DNA from: Tanytarsus gracilentus
Taxonomy: Eukaryota; Arthropoda; Insecta; Diptera; Chironomidae
Direction: 5' to 3'
Assembly (NCBI GenBank): GCA_038502055.1
Contig: JAXRKN010000039.1
Location: 186,001-250,000, forward strand
Length of the DNA stretch: 64,000 nucleotides
This document shows, one piece after another, positions 47,001-60,475 of the stretch. Positions within the stretch are counted from its first letter, which is position 1. Each line of letters begins with the position of its first letter. The notes below the pieces were generated by a model that had not been told where the DNA came from, did not search any database, and saw only the letters and a program-made list of their open reading frames with translations. The position numbers and the translations under genes were made by a program.

Positions 47001-49402
47001 ACTTTTTTTCGTAAAAAAATCAGAATTAAGATTAAACAAGAGCGCGGTAGCACCAAGTATTACCTTTTCGAGAACGTATTGTTTGATAACCTCTATAGCT
47101 TAATCATGTATTATCGTCAAAATGTTTTGCGATCATCAGAGTTTTCCATCATACTTAAAGAGCCAGTACCACAGCAAAACAAGCATGAGCTATGCGAGTG
47201 GTATTTTCCAAATACCACACGCGAACAAAGTGAGCTCATTCTATCACAAATGCCGAATGATGGAAGCTTCTTAGTAAGACCGAGCGATAAGGGCGGAATT
47301 AATACTTATGTCATATCATTCAGGTGAATGTGATTAATAATGATGAAATTTTCAATTTCTTAACGTAAAATTCCACAGAGCACATCAGAAAATCAAGCAC
47401 TGCCTGGTAAAGAGTGAAGGACGTCTTTATGAAGTCGGTCCCACAAAGTTTGAGAGTCTTATCGATCTCGTTAACTTCTACATGAAATATCCTCTCTATC
47501 GTAAAGTTAAGCTATGCTATCCGGTCTCAAAGGACCTCGTTAAACGAATGGGAAATCTCACTCTGCTAGGCGATGATGATGCTTACCCATCATCCTACGG
47601 ATATATGGATCCTTCGACAGTTGCGCGAGATAAAATTACGGTTAAAGCTCTCTACGATTACAAAGCACAGCATGACGATGAGCTTTCTTTCTGTAAACAT
47701 GCCATCATTACGAATGTTGATAAGAAGAACAATGAACTCTGGTGGCGAGGGGATTATGGAGGAAAAATTCAACATTATTTTCCCGCAAATTACACAACTA
47801 TCTTAGAGATGACTAACCTCGATGGATTGGATAGTGATGAGAATTCAAGTGACTCGGTACTCGGGACACTTCAAAAGGGATCAATCGACGTTAGTGGTGC
47901 AATTGTTGAACTCGCGTTGTTACCGGGTCAGTTCAGTATAATTTTGGTATGATTAAATAATTTCAATTAACTAATTAGGTGCTGAAATTGAATGGATTCT
48001 TCGCATTCAAACGCCTTCCATGCCAAACATCTTCGAGGTTGGTGTGCAAACAAAAGAGATGGCAATTGAGTGGCGTCAGGCGATTATGGAAGCAGCACAA
48101 AATGCGAGTGTACTGGAAAATGAGCGTCGTAAGATGGAGAGAAATTCAAAAGTGGCCAAAGAGATGTCGGATTTAATTATTTACTGTCGAAGTGTTCCAT
48201 TCAAGAATGCCGGCTGGTTGTTTTATGAAATGTCCTCGTTTGCCGAGACGAAAGCCGAAAAGTATTTCCTACAGCAAGAAACTAAGGTAAGTGACTTTCG
48301 ATTTTCTTCTGTTTGCATGACAAGTGGACACGAACTGATTAAATTTGGGGTGGATTTTTGAGGTTTTGAGGTTGAGCCACTTTGCCATATTTTTTCTGCT
48401 CTTATAATCCTTCAAATTAAATATTAAAAATTTAATACTTCATCAGCTCTTTCTTCGCTACCATCGTAATCAAATAAGTCGGGTTTATCCCAAAGGACAA
48501 CGTCTCGACTCATCGAACTTCCATCCGATTTCATTTTGGAATATTGGCTCCCAGATGATTGCTCTCAACTTTCAGACTCCCGATAAACCAATGCAAATTT
48601 TAATGGGAAAGTTTCGCGATAACGGCGGTTGCGGTTATGTACTGAAACCGAACTTCATGCTGAACGATGACTACGATCCGATTGAGCCTACATGCGATGG
48701 CTTAGAACAAGTCCTCGTCACATTACGTATAATTGCCGCTCGGCATCTCTTCAAAAGTGGGCGAACAAATATATCAAGCCCATTAGTTGAGGTGGAAGTG
48801 CTCGGCGCACCTTATGATTCAGGCATAAAGCATCGCACTAAAGCCATTTCCGATAATGGATTTAATCCGATTTGGAATGAAATATGTGAGTTTCGAGTTA
48901 AAAATGCTGCTTTGGCACTGCTGAGATTTGAAGTGCAAGATGAAGGTGAGTTTGCAAAAAAATATTAATATTTGAAATATTTCCAACGCTAGCTTAACAC
49001 TGGGATTAACTTTTTTTCTCACGGACGTTGTTTAGCAATAATTTTTTTTCTTAGATACAATTTTTAAATTAATTCAGTTTACAAAACTTATAATTAATTC
49101 GAACGTTCAATCAATTAACTCAACAAAATTGCGAACAAGCAGAGAGAAAAAAATTATTACAAATTAATGCAATAATCAATTATTATTACTCAACAACTCC
49201 ATTCAATAACTTATTTTTCTCTCCACTTACCTCTCTTGCAGATATGTTCGGCGAAAAGAACATGATTGGACAAACAACTTTCCCCATCAATTGCCTTCGT
49301 ACTGGTTATCGAAGTGTTCCATTAAGAAATAAGTACAGTGAGGAGCTGGAGCTGGCGGCACTGCTTGTTCATTTTTCAGTTAAGCAAATCAAAGAGCATT
49401 GA
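44078..49402 (+). CDS. sl: Phospholipase C-gamma (phosphoinositide-specific, small wing orthologue)
   Basis: Exons: 44078-44562, 45087-45519, 45583-45715, 45783-46308, 46411-46548, 46812-46925, 47024-47323, 47379-47935, 47979-48286, 48447-48945 and 49242-49402. All phases agree, giving 1217 aa (Drosophila Sl about 1236). The enzyme cleaves PIP2 to IP3 and diacylglycerol beneath receptor tyrosine kinases. Order: PH (about 15-150), EF-hands (to 300), X box (307-440) with catalytic His at 321 (SSHNTYL) and 365 (FHGHT), split PH, SH2 (548-645, FLVRES), SH2 (668-770, FLVRPS), SH3 (796-855, ALYDYKAQHDDELSF), second half of the split PH, Y box (from about 900, YPKGQRLDSSN and ALNFQTPDKPMQ), and C2. 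The segment before SH3 has YGYMDP at 783-788, matching the activating Tyr783 region of human PLC-gamma1. The protein stops just after C2 without the long vertebrate tail. Confidence 0.96.
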
Positions 49403-49560
49403 AATAACAAATATTTGTCAATTAACCATTCAGACATATTCATTCTTATACTGTGTGTGCAATTCGAGAGAAACCTCTCGAGGTGGAAGATTTTTTATTT
49501 TAAACCATATCAGAATTAAAACTTCAATAGTGCAAGAGTGTTTGTCCCTTGACTTAAGCT
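49403..49560 (+). other. Proximal 3' UTR region of PLC-gamma
   Basis: Non-coding sequence lies between the TGA at 49400-49402 and the GC-contrasting repeat element starting near 49561. No clear AATAAA is found close to the stop. Confidence 0.35.
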
Positions 49561-50108
49561 TGTTTATCCGTTGTTTGTTGGTATATCTCCGGTGTCACGG
49601 TCACCGGTGCGACTTTTGACATTTTAAGGAAAAATTTTTTAATTTTTAGACTTTTTTTTTATATAAATTTAAAGTTTAAACTAAAAAATTATTTTTTTTT
49701 ATTTTAATTTTTTTTTTTAATTGATAATAAATTAATTTATAAAATATTTTAAAATATTTAATTTTAGGTTTTTAATTTGATAAGATATAAATATGTAATT
49801 TGTTTTTTACAAATCTTTCAAAATTCCCACTTACTAAAAATTTTTTCACTATTTAAATTTTTTTTTTTTTAAATTTTTATTTTTTAAATTTTGAACGAAT
49901 TTTTAGCTTTAATTTTGTTTAAAAAGTTTTTAAATTTTTATAATTTTAATTAAATTAACTAGTTTAAAAAATTTTTATTTAAAAAAATTAATAAGTATAG
50001 AAAATTATCCATTTCGTCCCGGTTCACCGGACAAAATCGGTGATCACCGGTGACGAAAAGTTTGGTGTCACTGGTGATCACCGTCCGGTATTCACCGTGA
50101 GGATCCCA
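49561..50108. mobile_element. Possible degenerate hAT-like MITE
   Basis: A 548-bp segment lies between copies of CTTAAGCT (49553-49560 and 50109-50116, part of a 9-bp ACTTAAGCT match), consistent with an 8-bp hAT target-site duplication. Both ends are unusually rich in CACCGG, CCGGTG and GGTGATCACC motifs, while the middle is nearly pure A and T. The right end read inward, TGGGATCCTCACGGTGAATA, resembles the hAT element at 8428-9159 (TAGAGTTTCTCACGGGTAAC). The left end is much less similar, so the terminal repeats are poor and the call is tentative. Confidence 0.5.
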
Positions 50109-50116
50109 CTTAAGCT

Positions 50117-53100
50117 CTCAATATATCATAAATAGGAAGTTTATATTAAATGTTTTAAAAGAGATAAATGCAACAATTTTACAAGCACACATATGGAAAC
50201 AAAAACAATAAGGAAAAAATTAAGAAAAAGTATTTTAAGTAGAAAAATGTTTTCACGACTAAAATTTGGCAAAGATTATAAAAACTAAGATTTAATTAAA
50301 AAAATTATATATCATTAAAATAAAATAAACATGAAACGGAAATATTTTTTTTTACCTGATCAATTGAAATTTTAAGAAAACCTCATGAGGGAGAGATACA
50401 AATCAATTCGAGTACTGCGCTCGAATTATCTCCGATTTGATATGCACACAAATCATTAGCATGCCATAAAACGTGTGTAATTAAATTTAATTTCAGCTGC
50501 GTTCAAATTTTATTATGCTTTCGTTAAAGGCTCTGCTGTGTGTCATGTCACTACGGGTAATAATAATAATAAGATAATGTGTGTGCGGAGATATTTGCGA
50601 AATTAATGCATTATCATGCACTCAACGACATTCCATTCGCGCGACAAGCAATTATGTGTGCAAGCGCTGCTTGATGTTGACAATCTCGCTTGAGCTTTTT
50701 ACCTTCGATCATAATTAGCGTTTCATATTTTGATTCATGTACTCAATAAACATTTAAAAAATTATGAGGGTCAATATTATTTTTTCTAGCTCTTGCAATT
50801 GCATTAGACCAATGAGTAAAGAGGGAAGAGCTTTTAATAGATGTTTGATTTTGCCGTGTCTGGCTGAATTGTGATTTAATATATTTTTAAAATTTTCCAG
50901 TCACACCTTCTTGCAACCAAGTCCTCGATTAAATTAAATTATATTCAAGTCTCTGCCATTTAATTACACCATGAACCTTTATCGACTCCGTGTTTACAAC
51001 AGCAGTTCATTAATTAGTCGTCAATTTCTTTTTAATGTAATTCAATTAAGTCTCCACTTGTAATTTTTTAACAACTTCATAAAAAAATTAAATTTCTGAT
51101 CTCTTTTTTCTTTTTGCGAGAGAATCTGAAACACAATCTTTATATTGAATGTCATATAATTCGCTGCGGGTGCATGAGCATTATTATTAAACACAATTTT
51201 ATTAAGAAATTCCGCAATAATTATTTCGGTGGAGGGAATTGACGTTGGCTTCTAGCTGTGATCTTGTAAATCGTGCGGTGAACCGAAGAATTCGAGATTT
51301 GCTTTCGATTTTTAAAAAACTAAAGGCGAAAAATTTTTAGGAGTTACTAAAAATTTCTTGCAATGACATCAGATTAATAAAATATTACTCAAGTGGCCAT
51401 GAAATCATCCCTAAAAAATTTAATCTCTTCATTTCGAAAGCTTTCGCTATTATTGCTGATAGTCGTCACAAAAATAAAACAAGGTGGGTCTGCCAATGGA
51501 GTTGCCAAAAGCTCCTGAAATTATAAAAGTAACCAAAAAAATTTGAAAATTTTCGATCAACCGATTTCGAATCTGTTTTCGCCAGTTTATTGGATTTGCC
51601 TATCTTTTGAGTATCAATTTCGATATTGCACAAGGTAATTTTTTGGCACTAAGAGCCAAATATTAAGCGGAGCTATAAGTCTTTGGCAATGGAAAATTTC
51701 TTGAGATAATTTTCAGTGACTTTTATAATTTTATTGATTGAGCAATCCACTAATTAAGTACTGAACTGACCTGCTTTAATTGATAATTACAATCATTGGT
51801 GAGTGTGATATAAATAAGAATCTTTATTGAATGGTGCGCGCGACTTCATGTCTCCGATAAGTGAAGTTGTCATGAAAGAGGCGGAAGAATATCTAATCTT
51901 TTTTAAATTAACCGATCGATAATCATTTCAGTTAATTTATTTATCACAATAAAAAATATTTCTCTCGAGGATAATGCCATATAAGTTGTTGACATACATG
52001 AAAATTATTTGAACGCTAAGATGTCATGGGTAATAAGAATGAGATAAGCAGCTGCTAATAATTTTTTATCGAAAATCTCGCTCAGTTATCGTCAATTAAC
52101 ATTCCTTTAGAAATTCTCAAAATACCGGAATAGACCACACACGCACACATTCACACTTGTACAATTTCTGCGATAATTTTAAATCTTTTTCATCATAAAT
52201 AAGTTAGTAATTTTATCAAATTCTCGGTAATTTTGTTAAGTTCAATTGAGGAAGTCTGACGCTTTTACTTACTTACTTGCACTTCACGCAAGTTTTTTTT
52301 ATCTTTAATATCTGTCGAATATTTTTTTCACTCCTTATCCACATTCAATGGGGAATTCCTAGGCGCTTAATATAATTTTTTTATGACGACTCTGTTATGG
52401 TTTTTTGGAATGTGTCTGAGATCTTAAAACATTATTTTAGAAAATGTAAATTTCTTCAAACAAGTTGACTTAGAAGAACTGTCACTCACTCGTATAAGAG
52501 ACATCAAGTACTTTACAACATAGTATATTGTAAGAATCTACAAAAAAAATATTTTTCATTCATGAAAGAGCTGAAAGAGTCGAGTAATGTGAATGGGCGT
52601 GCATATGCACAATGATTTGTCATTTAATAATATTTTATTTTTTCAAAATATTCATTTTTCATATTCCACGTACATTCGTCTCTTACCAGTAAATAATAAT
52701 TTTTAATTGCTTTATATTTACACACTTTCGCTTGAACAAATAATTGATAAATAAGAAGAAAAAAAGCTGAGTTAAACTTATTTCGTTATTGCTTGATTTT
52801 TTTTAGTTTCAGATTTTTCAATTTTTTTGTTACAAAATAAAAATTAAGCTTTTTAATTAGTTTTTGCTCTCTCGACTGTAAGAAAAGGTTTTTAATATAT
52901 TGAAAAAAGTTCAATTTTATGTGGTTAATTTTTGTTTATTTTTTCATATTTAAGAGAAATGAGATAGGTGGGGTCGGGTTGTGGTGGTTTGTAGATTATA
53001 AAGTTTTTAAACCTTTCATTTCCAAAATGATTTGTTCTCTCTACGGAATGATGAATAAATATTTTTTTAAAAATCATTCAAGTGGCAACAATTTTATCAA

Positions 53101-55195
53101 TATTTTTACTTTATTGAATTTTAGCTTTTGATCTTCATGGTGAAATTTTTCGACGCAATAAAAATATTGTCGATCACAATGAAGCTTTAGCTGTTAAATT
53201 TTTTATGTCAATCGTTTAAAGAATTTCATTTTTTTCACAAATTTATCTCAATTAAATTTTATTGGCCGTCAAAAATTTATGCATCCTCGATTAAAAATTA
53301 ACAGTCGATTAAAAGCGTTGTATAAATATTAATTTGACATATCATGATTTTATGTCCTTTTTAATTTGAGTCATTTTATTTCGTCATCGTTTGCAATCAA
53401 TTTTTTTTATTGCGTTCCAAAATTTCACCATGCTATGAAAATATCATAAAAAGATTTCTTTAAAGGTATAATTAAGTGCGTTGAGTATCAACCAGTATTG
53501 TAGAAGAAAAAATGAATTTAAAGAGTTATTTTTAAGCAAGTATTAAAATGAGCTTTAAGGAGAGAATTGTCATGAGGATTGACAAAAGATTTTATTAAAA
53601 GTTCAAGGAGTAAAAACCTTTTTTCAAATAATTTTTTAATTATGAAAAAAGTTCCTAATTTTTAAGAAATTTTATTTAAAGAAAACTTTAACGTTTTACT
53701 CTTTGAATCTCAATCAAATCCTTATCCCACCTCGTCCTGAAAATTGCGAGCAAAAAGAGTTTTTACTACATAACTAATTTTGGCACTAAATATATTAAAC
53801 TTTTTTCTCTTTAAGCTTTATTTTTTATGCTTGTGTTTTTCTCATCTTTAAATGACTTTGGAGAAGAATACTTAACTGCATTTTTCCTTTTCATTATTTT
53901 ATTTCATTAATTATTTATTTTTTAGTTCTTTGTACACGCATGAAACATAAAATATTTCTATTAAAAATATCTAATTAATATATTCAGTTTTTTGTCATCC
54001 TAACAAGTATTTTTCAATTTTAATTGTGTGACAGGAGCATTTTTAAGTTTTTTTTGTGGTATGGCAATTAAGGCGAAAGCTGAAGGTAATTTGCTTCCAG
54101 ACAAAAATTTGAGTGTGAGACTTTCCTTTAATATTAAATAGGGGTTTTGTTTGTTTGTTGTGTAAGAGGATTTTAAAAATACTGCGATGTTGCTCTATAA
54201 TAAATACATTTAAATTTTACATTCATAATAGGGGTTGTTGCTGTTGATCATTATGGGTTGACAATTTCTAATCAATTGGATGAAATCTTAATGGAAAGTT
54301 TCAGGCAAAAAAATTGCTGATTTTTAAAAAGTTATTTTTTCTCACGTTAATTAGTCGTTTTCATCTAATTAATTACAAATTGTCACAATGCTGCGGGTTT
54401 TCATTTCTCATAATTTTTTCTTTCTAACTTACACAAAGAATTTCATCTCATGATTTTCTTTACATTAATTATCCAAAGCATAATTTTAGCGTTATTTCGA
54501 GAGTTTATATTTCTTCATTAATTATTGAGAGCGTTAAAAAATAAACGAAACAAAACTGAGTGAATTTCTTGGAATTGTTGATTTTTGAGAAGCGATAAAC
54601 CGAGTGAATTTTACAACTTTTGAAAAAGTGCAACAATTTGCCTCGAGAGAAGAAGAAGAAGTGAGAAGAGGAGAAGGAATAGGAAGAAGTGTGAGTGGAA
54701 ATATTGTTGCATAATAAAATTTGAAATTGAAAAAGGTACAAAAAAGTTCATTTCGTAAATAAATTTTTTAAAGCAGTTTAGTGAAAATTTTAAAGAATTT
54801 CTCACAGTTGTTAAAGTGTCGCATGTGCAATTCACCGTAAGGCGTCAAGAAGGAGCATCAACAAAAAATCAACTCTCGAGTGATGATTTCTCTTTTGTCT
54901 TCGATTATTCTTCTTCTTATTCCACAATGAAAAGTCTTTTTGTCAAAAAAAGGAAGAACAAACAAGATAATTTACGATATACATGTATATATTTATGTTA
55001 GGTAATTGTTTTGCTGTTTGTGAGTCCTTAAAGAGACATACAGAAAAGGAGAGAGAGAGAGAGATTGAGGGGGCAATAGGTAAAAATGGTTATCTACGTT
55101 CTTTAAACTCTAAAAACTCGACATCAAAGGTAAATAATATATGATCATTTATATTAGTTATAGATGTACTTTTTAGCTTTTTTTATAGATCTTTA
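50117..55195. other. Intergenic AT-rich stretch between PLC-gamma and the FGF gene
   Basis: No coding exon can be supported on either strand; open frames are under 80 codons and low-complexity. It is the convergent 3' flank of both neighbours. A (GA)n run occurs near 55050-55064. Confidence 0.5.
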
Positions 55196-58100
55196 TCAGT
55201 TTTCAGGGGTTCGATTTGCAGACAGTTTGTGAGAAGATTTCTTTCGAGTGTGCCTTGCTGCATTCTCATTGTTCTTCTTATTTCTTCGATTATTGCATTT
55301 CTTAGTGTTCTTTTTATTATTATTATTTTTACTGCCTTTGACGACATTGACACCCGTCACGTCATCGCATGGTGCACCACCATCGATCTCATCGTCCACT
55401 ACTGGCTTTCGATGTTGACCGTGGTGATGTCGAACATGATGTGGATTATCACTTATATTTACAACACTATTATTATAAGGATCATGATCATTATTACTAT
55501 CAAAACTAATTCTATCTTTTAACGAATTAACATTACTCAAATTATTTTTATTATAATTATTATTATAATTATTATTATTAATTATTTTATTATTATTATT
55601 ATTAATATTATTGTTATTATTGTTATGCTGCTGATGAGAGTGACGGAGGGTTTCATTGTGATGTGGATGACGCATAGGATGCGTTCTAATTTTGTTATTA
55701 CGTGACGGCTTAGATGAGTCGATCCTATTACTATGAGTTTTCTGCATTCGGCTTGACTTACGCTGCGGTGGCGTCGTCGTCGACGTCTCCTGGTAGATTA
55801 TTGGCGATGTTACACTCGTAACATCATTTGAACTGTCTCGATAAATCTCCTTCTTATAAATTAGACGACATTTTTCATCGTGCTTCAAATTTGAGTAGTT
55901 GATCGGCCTTCCATTTCGCATGAAGCCGAGAAACTTTTGTGGATCTTTGACGGAACTGAAAGTGAAATAGCCGCGATCCATTTTCTCGCGAAACACGCAA
56001 GAGTGCTCTTTGTGACCGTTTTTCTTCTTCTGAGGATGAAAAAAATTAAAAGAGAAATAAAGGTATTAAAAATTTGATAAAATTATAATCATAATCGTGG
56101 TTTAGTGCTTCAATGCGATCACCGTCTGTTTTGGTTTTTACCCAAAAAAATGCATTCTCATTTTTTTAAATTCTTTAATTAAAGATTGCAAAATTCAAGT
56201 GAAAATCTCATTTTTGTCAGCCGAAATAATCCGAGACAAACAAATAAATTTATCAAACCATTGCAAGATAATTAATTCAATATGGGATTTTAAAATTCCA
56301 TTCTATAAAAACAAATGTGATAAGGAAATTAATTTTCGAGTAAAAAATAACTTTTTCGTCTATAAAAAATTTTAATTGAAAATTTTATGCTTTTTTGCCA
56401 ATTTTGAAATTTTTATTCAAAACAGTCCGGTTAAAATTTTTTGTCAACAACCCGCCTAATTTCCATAAATTTTGATCAGAGTAAAAGCATCACGCACGAA
56501 TCACACTAATTATTTATGGCTTCCATTAACAAAACTAAATCACCTACCATTATTCTTGGTTGCCACTTCTGATTGAAACAAATATATCCTCGATATTTCA
56601 CTTCGAATGTTAGCCGAATATCTATCTCCATGGTGGTATTGTCGGTTAGTTTTTCCTCTCTTATGGTGAAGATTTCTGAAATAAGAAAAATTAGATGAAA
56701 AAACTTAATTGGCTGTCAACAAATTTATAATTTATCGCTAATAATAAAGTGACATAACCCCAATTTGGATACGCACAAAAATTATTTATTCAAAACATAC
56801 AAGCCGATCATCAAGTATCAAATTTTATCTCCCTTCCATTTAACTAAATGAAAACATTTACATATTGCTAAAATATGCTCAGAATTCGCTAATGCAAGGG
56901 GGAAATATTTTCTTAACTAGAATTTGATTTAAATTTTAAAAAGTATTTCCAAGTCAACATCCCTTGATCATTTTTTGTCACACGATCTTTCGATGATGAT
57001 ATTATCGATTGTACCTAGGTGGCAGCTTATGATGACTAGGCACATAAATTCCAAATGGTAATTTCTCCCCCTCCTCATCATTTGGCTGACTATGTGTGAG
57101 ACTCGCTTGTGTAAGCAAAAGTGCCGGTAAAAAACTCTCGAGAACAGAGAAAAATAAATATTGAAAAAATCGAAAAACAAACTTCGAAAATATTTCTTAA
57201 TGTTTCAGTTGGGAACCATGGAGTGTGTGCATAGAGATTTTTTAAAAATGCAGTTTTTTCTTTTTCTTTCTTTTACCGAAAAATGCGTTTATTTTAATAG
57301 ATATTAGGTAAGACAGAGGAAGAAAGTGTGATTTCTTGAGCAAAGAAAAGATTTACCAGGAGAGTGAGAGAGACACACAAAATACCTCCCTTGAAATTCG
57401 TAGAAATTTCAACATATTTCTTCTTCTTTGTTTTGTTTTCGTAACCTTTTTTCCATCATCTCTCAATGCATCTCAACGTCGTCACTCCTCGCACCCGATT
57501 GATGCCCATTAAGTTTGTGTGTGCTTCTATTGAAAATTTAAAAATTATCGACTTGATGCATTTTTCGATAAATCGATTTTTAGAATTGAAAATTTTAATA
57601 ATTTTTTGTTTTCACTTTTTAGTGAAATTTGAAATTTTAGTAAAATAACAAATCTCAACTTTTTTGTGCTCAATGCACTTCACTCAAAAATTTAAGCTCT
57701 TAAAATTTCCCACAACTCACACGACACGTTTGAAACGAATTTATGAGTGGATTTTGGATATTTCGATTGTTATTTATATTGATGTCATTGTTGATCTCGA
57801 TGGGCAATTATCCTAATTGATTTTCGAAAGAAGGTAGCAGTGTGAGAAAATAAATATTTGATGCTGACTGAGAATGTTATTGATGGTTTTTTCTGCTGAG
57901 CCATTGCAACCCTCTCTCACATGCGGTGATGCCAGGAAATTTGTTCTCTCTCCTCTATTTATAGACATCACGAAAAATCAATAAAAATTGTAATAAATTT
58001 TGCTAAAACTCTCTAAGAAAGGAAAGAAAGTCGTTCATTCATCATATCGGAATGCCCTGCTACCTGCTGTGCTGCCGGTACATAAGCATGTGAACATTGA

Positions 58101-60475
58101 AACCGATATACAAGATGTAACTTTTTCTCCTCTTATCTGTTTATCTAATAAACGACATTTTTCCCTCTGCTGTGTGTACATTTCTCCTTCTTTTGATCTT
58201 TTGGGTCAAGCTCGTCCATGTTCGTCCTCTGCACATTTCAACAACATCACAACAAAAAAATGTATCGAAAAAAGCACATGTTTTGTGATAATAATCTCTT
58301 TGCCCTGAAAGCATTCTACAAAATATCAAACATATAAAATTTCGAATTAAAAGAATCCAAAAATTTCATCAAGTATCCACTGGGTTTTCTTTTGTAAATA
58401 ACCGTTCGACAATTTCTTCGAGAGCGACAGGTTTCTTGGAAGTGAGTGACGATTATGAGACAAAACACACAAAATATAATGTGAGCAAGTGAGCTCGATC
58501 GGTGTCTAGCTGTAAATAAATAATGCGGGTCTGATCAAAACTAGACTCAATTAGCCATCTGCGCGTGAGCGAGTGCCAGTTAGCTAGGCTCATTTTTATT
58601 AATTTAACAAGATACCGAACGACAGCAGACACCACATTTATGACAGTATTTATAATTTATTTCGCGATAATTCATTTGAACTCAAAAATTAAATCGAAAA
58701 AATGATTTGCATTGACATGAGATTATGATAAATTTGAAGGTTACGGACATTTAAATAGGGAAATTTTAATTTCATAAAACTCATCACAAAATATTTTATA
58801 AAGAGCTCTCATCTTCACAAAACTCAATTTCCCCGATAATCTTTCCAATCTCAAGAAATGACTTAATTAATTTTATCATATCCCTTTTGGCTTCGATCAA
58901 ATCTCATCGTCCAGTTAATTACAATCGCATTGAGCTACCAACGATGAGCCTCCTTTCAGTCACGCCCTGCCACTCTTAAGCAAGAAAAAGAGTGAGTAAT
59001 CATTCCGAAAGGGTATTAAAATTGTGTACAATTAGCATCTCCTTACTGTCCAATATCATTTTGATCCATTAACCAAGCATTACATTAAGAAGTTGGTGGA
59101 GAGGACGCGCGGCACCAGCAGAACAAGAAGGAAAACGACTTTATCAATATTTCTCGTGACTTTTTTTCGACCAGGGATGGACAATTTTTAATTATATAAT
59201 TAGTATTTTAAGAAATTCATAAATTTGAGTTTTCATCCCGTGAACATGCGCATGTTTTAAAATTCCGTTTTGTTTCTTTTCGGTTTCCTTTGTGATTGAT
59301 AATTTTCTGCATATTAACTTTCTTCGAAAACTAATATAACCGTCCATGAGACGAGTCATGAGCATGAAAAAGAAGCAAAAAAGGCACAAAAAAATCGGAA
59401 TTAATTGGTTTTTGGAAAACAGAGAGTTGAAATGAAGGCGTTCGATTTTTTTTCTGAAGTTGAAGAAGTTTGTTTAAAGTTGCAAATTGGAATCGAACAT
59501 TCAAACAAAAGCAACCACCAACAGCTCTCAGGCACCGACAGAGAGTGAGGTATTAAATTTTAACAAATTGACGCGCGAAAGGCGAGAGGAATTTTTCGAG
59601 TCAGGCAATTGCTTGCAGTTTGCACGCTATTTTTCAAACGTTTAGTGTGAATTGGAGACAAAATTGAATGCGATCAAAATTATTTTTTCACATTAAGTTC
59701 ATTCCGGACTCACAAAATTTTCTCTTGAAATTTTCCTCCTACAGCATTGGCGTGCATGCCATCTTGGTGTGCACAGCATCTATACTTCATCCACCGCCTT
59801 GCTCTAAATATTTCTCTTCTCTCCTTTCTGTCTCAATTTAATTTCGAATAATTGAGTTATCTCGCGCCTCCACACACGACACAACATGTCAACTTTCTAT
59901 TTTAACTTAATTTGCTCATAATGTAATTTTCCATTCTTTTTCTTTCTGTCATCAATTAAATACATAGTCGGAAGTGAAATTATTCATCAATCATCTGACA
60001 TCATAGTCATACTCGAACCGTTCAATAAAAAAAAATTTTTTTGCACGAAAATGGAATATTACAAAAGCAGAGACATATAAATAGCGCCATTACCGAATCC
60101 ACCAGACGATATAGAAAATTTTCTATCGAATTTGTCGTGTCAGTGACAGGGAATTAGTGAGATAGCGACATTATAATTCATGTGAAGCACTTACTCAATT
60201 GTTCTTTTTTTAGATATGACTTTTGTGCTTCAATTTAAAATTTTTGAGGTTATCACTTTTACCAACTCTGTCCTCGCGGCTCCAACCATCAAGCTCGGGT
60301 GATTAATGGAGCGACAGAGACTAAAAATGCAACAATAAACAAAGTGACACTTACGTGGGTTGTCGGTATTTTGGTTTGCGAATATGCGATCGTTCTGAAT
60401 GCTCAGAAATTTGTCGGAGCATGCTGATTGAAGCTGCACATCTTGTGAAAAGCACGTTATTTCTACAATCAGAAA
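55196..60475 (-). CDS. FGF-family secreted ligand, C-terminal three exons (FGF8-like, thisbe/pyramus type)
   Basis: Exons in coding order are 60355-60475, 56548-56675 and 55196-56029, in phase. They encode a beta-trefoil followed by a 200-aa tail. The trefoil begins VQLQSACSDKFLSIQNDRIF, continues with IFTIREE and YRGYICFNQKWQPRIM (FGF pattern YICMNKKGKLIG), and ends CVFREKMDRGYFTF and GFMRNGRPIN (FGF8 pattern CVFTE...MAFTRKGRPRK). FGFs signal through receptor tyrosine kinases. The closing strands look most like the FGF8 subfamily (fly thisbe and pyramus, ligands of Heartless), though branchless cannot be excluded. The tail holds about 50 Asn, a His-rich part and Lys/Arg clusters. The first exon starts after a strong pyrimidine-rich acceptor (CAG at 60476-60478), so an upstream exon with the signal peptide must exist; I could not find it. 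Intron 56676-60354 is 3.7 kb. Confidence 0.78.
56676..60354 (-). other. Large intron inside the FGF trefoil coding region
   Basis: It starts GTAAGT (- strand, at 60354) and ends TATTTCAG at 56676. It splits the codon after DNP in phase 1. Nothing gene-like is seen on either strand within it. Confidence 0.7.

Noticed and set aside
55229..55522. 97-codon + strand frame rich in Ile and Leu
   Set aside because: Antisense shadow of the Asn-rich FGF tail, whose AAT and AAC codons read as ATT and GTT on the other strand.
60230..60439. 69-codon frame as a separate small gene
   Set aside because: Only 60355-60475 is coding, as an internal FGF exon; the rest runs into the intron past a GTAAGT donor.
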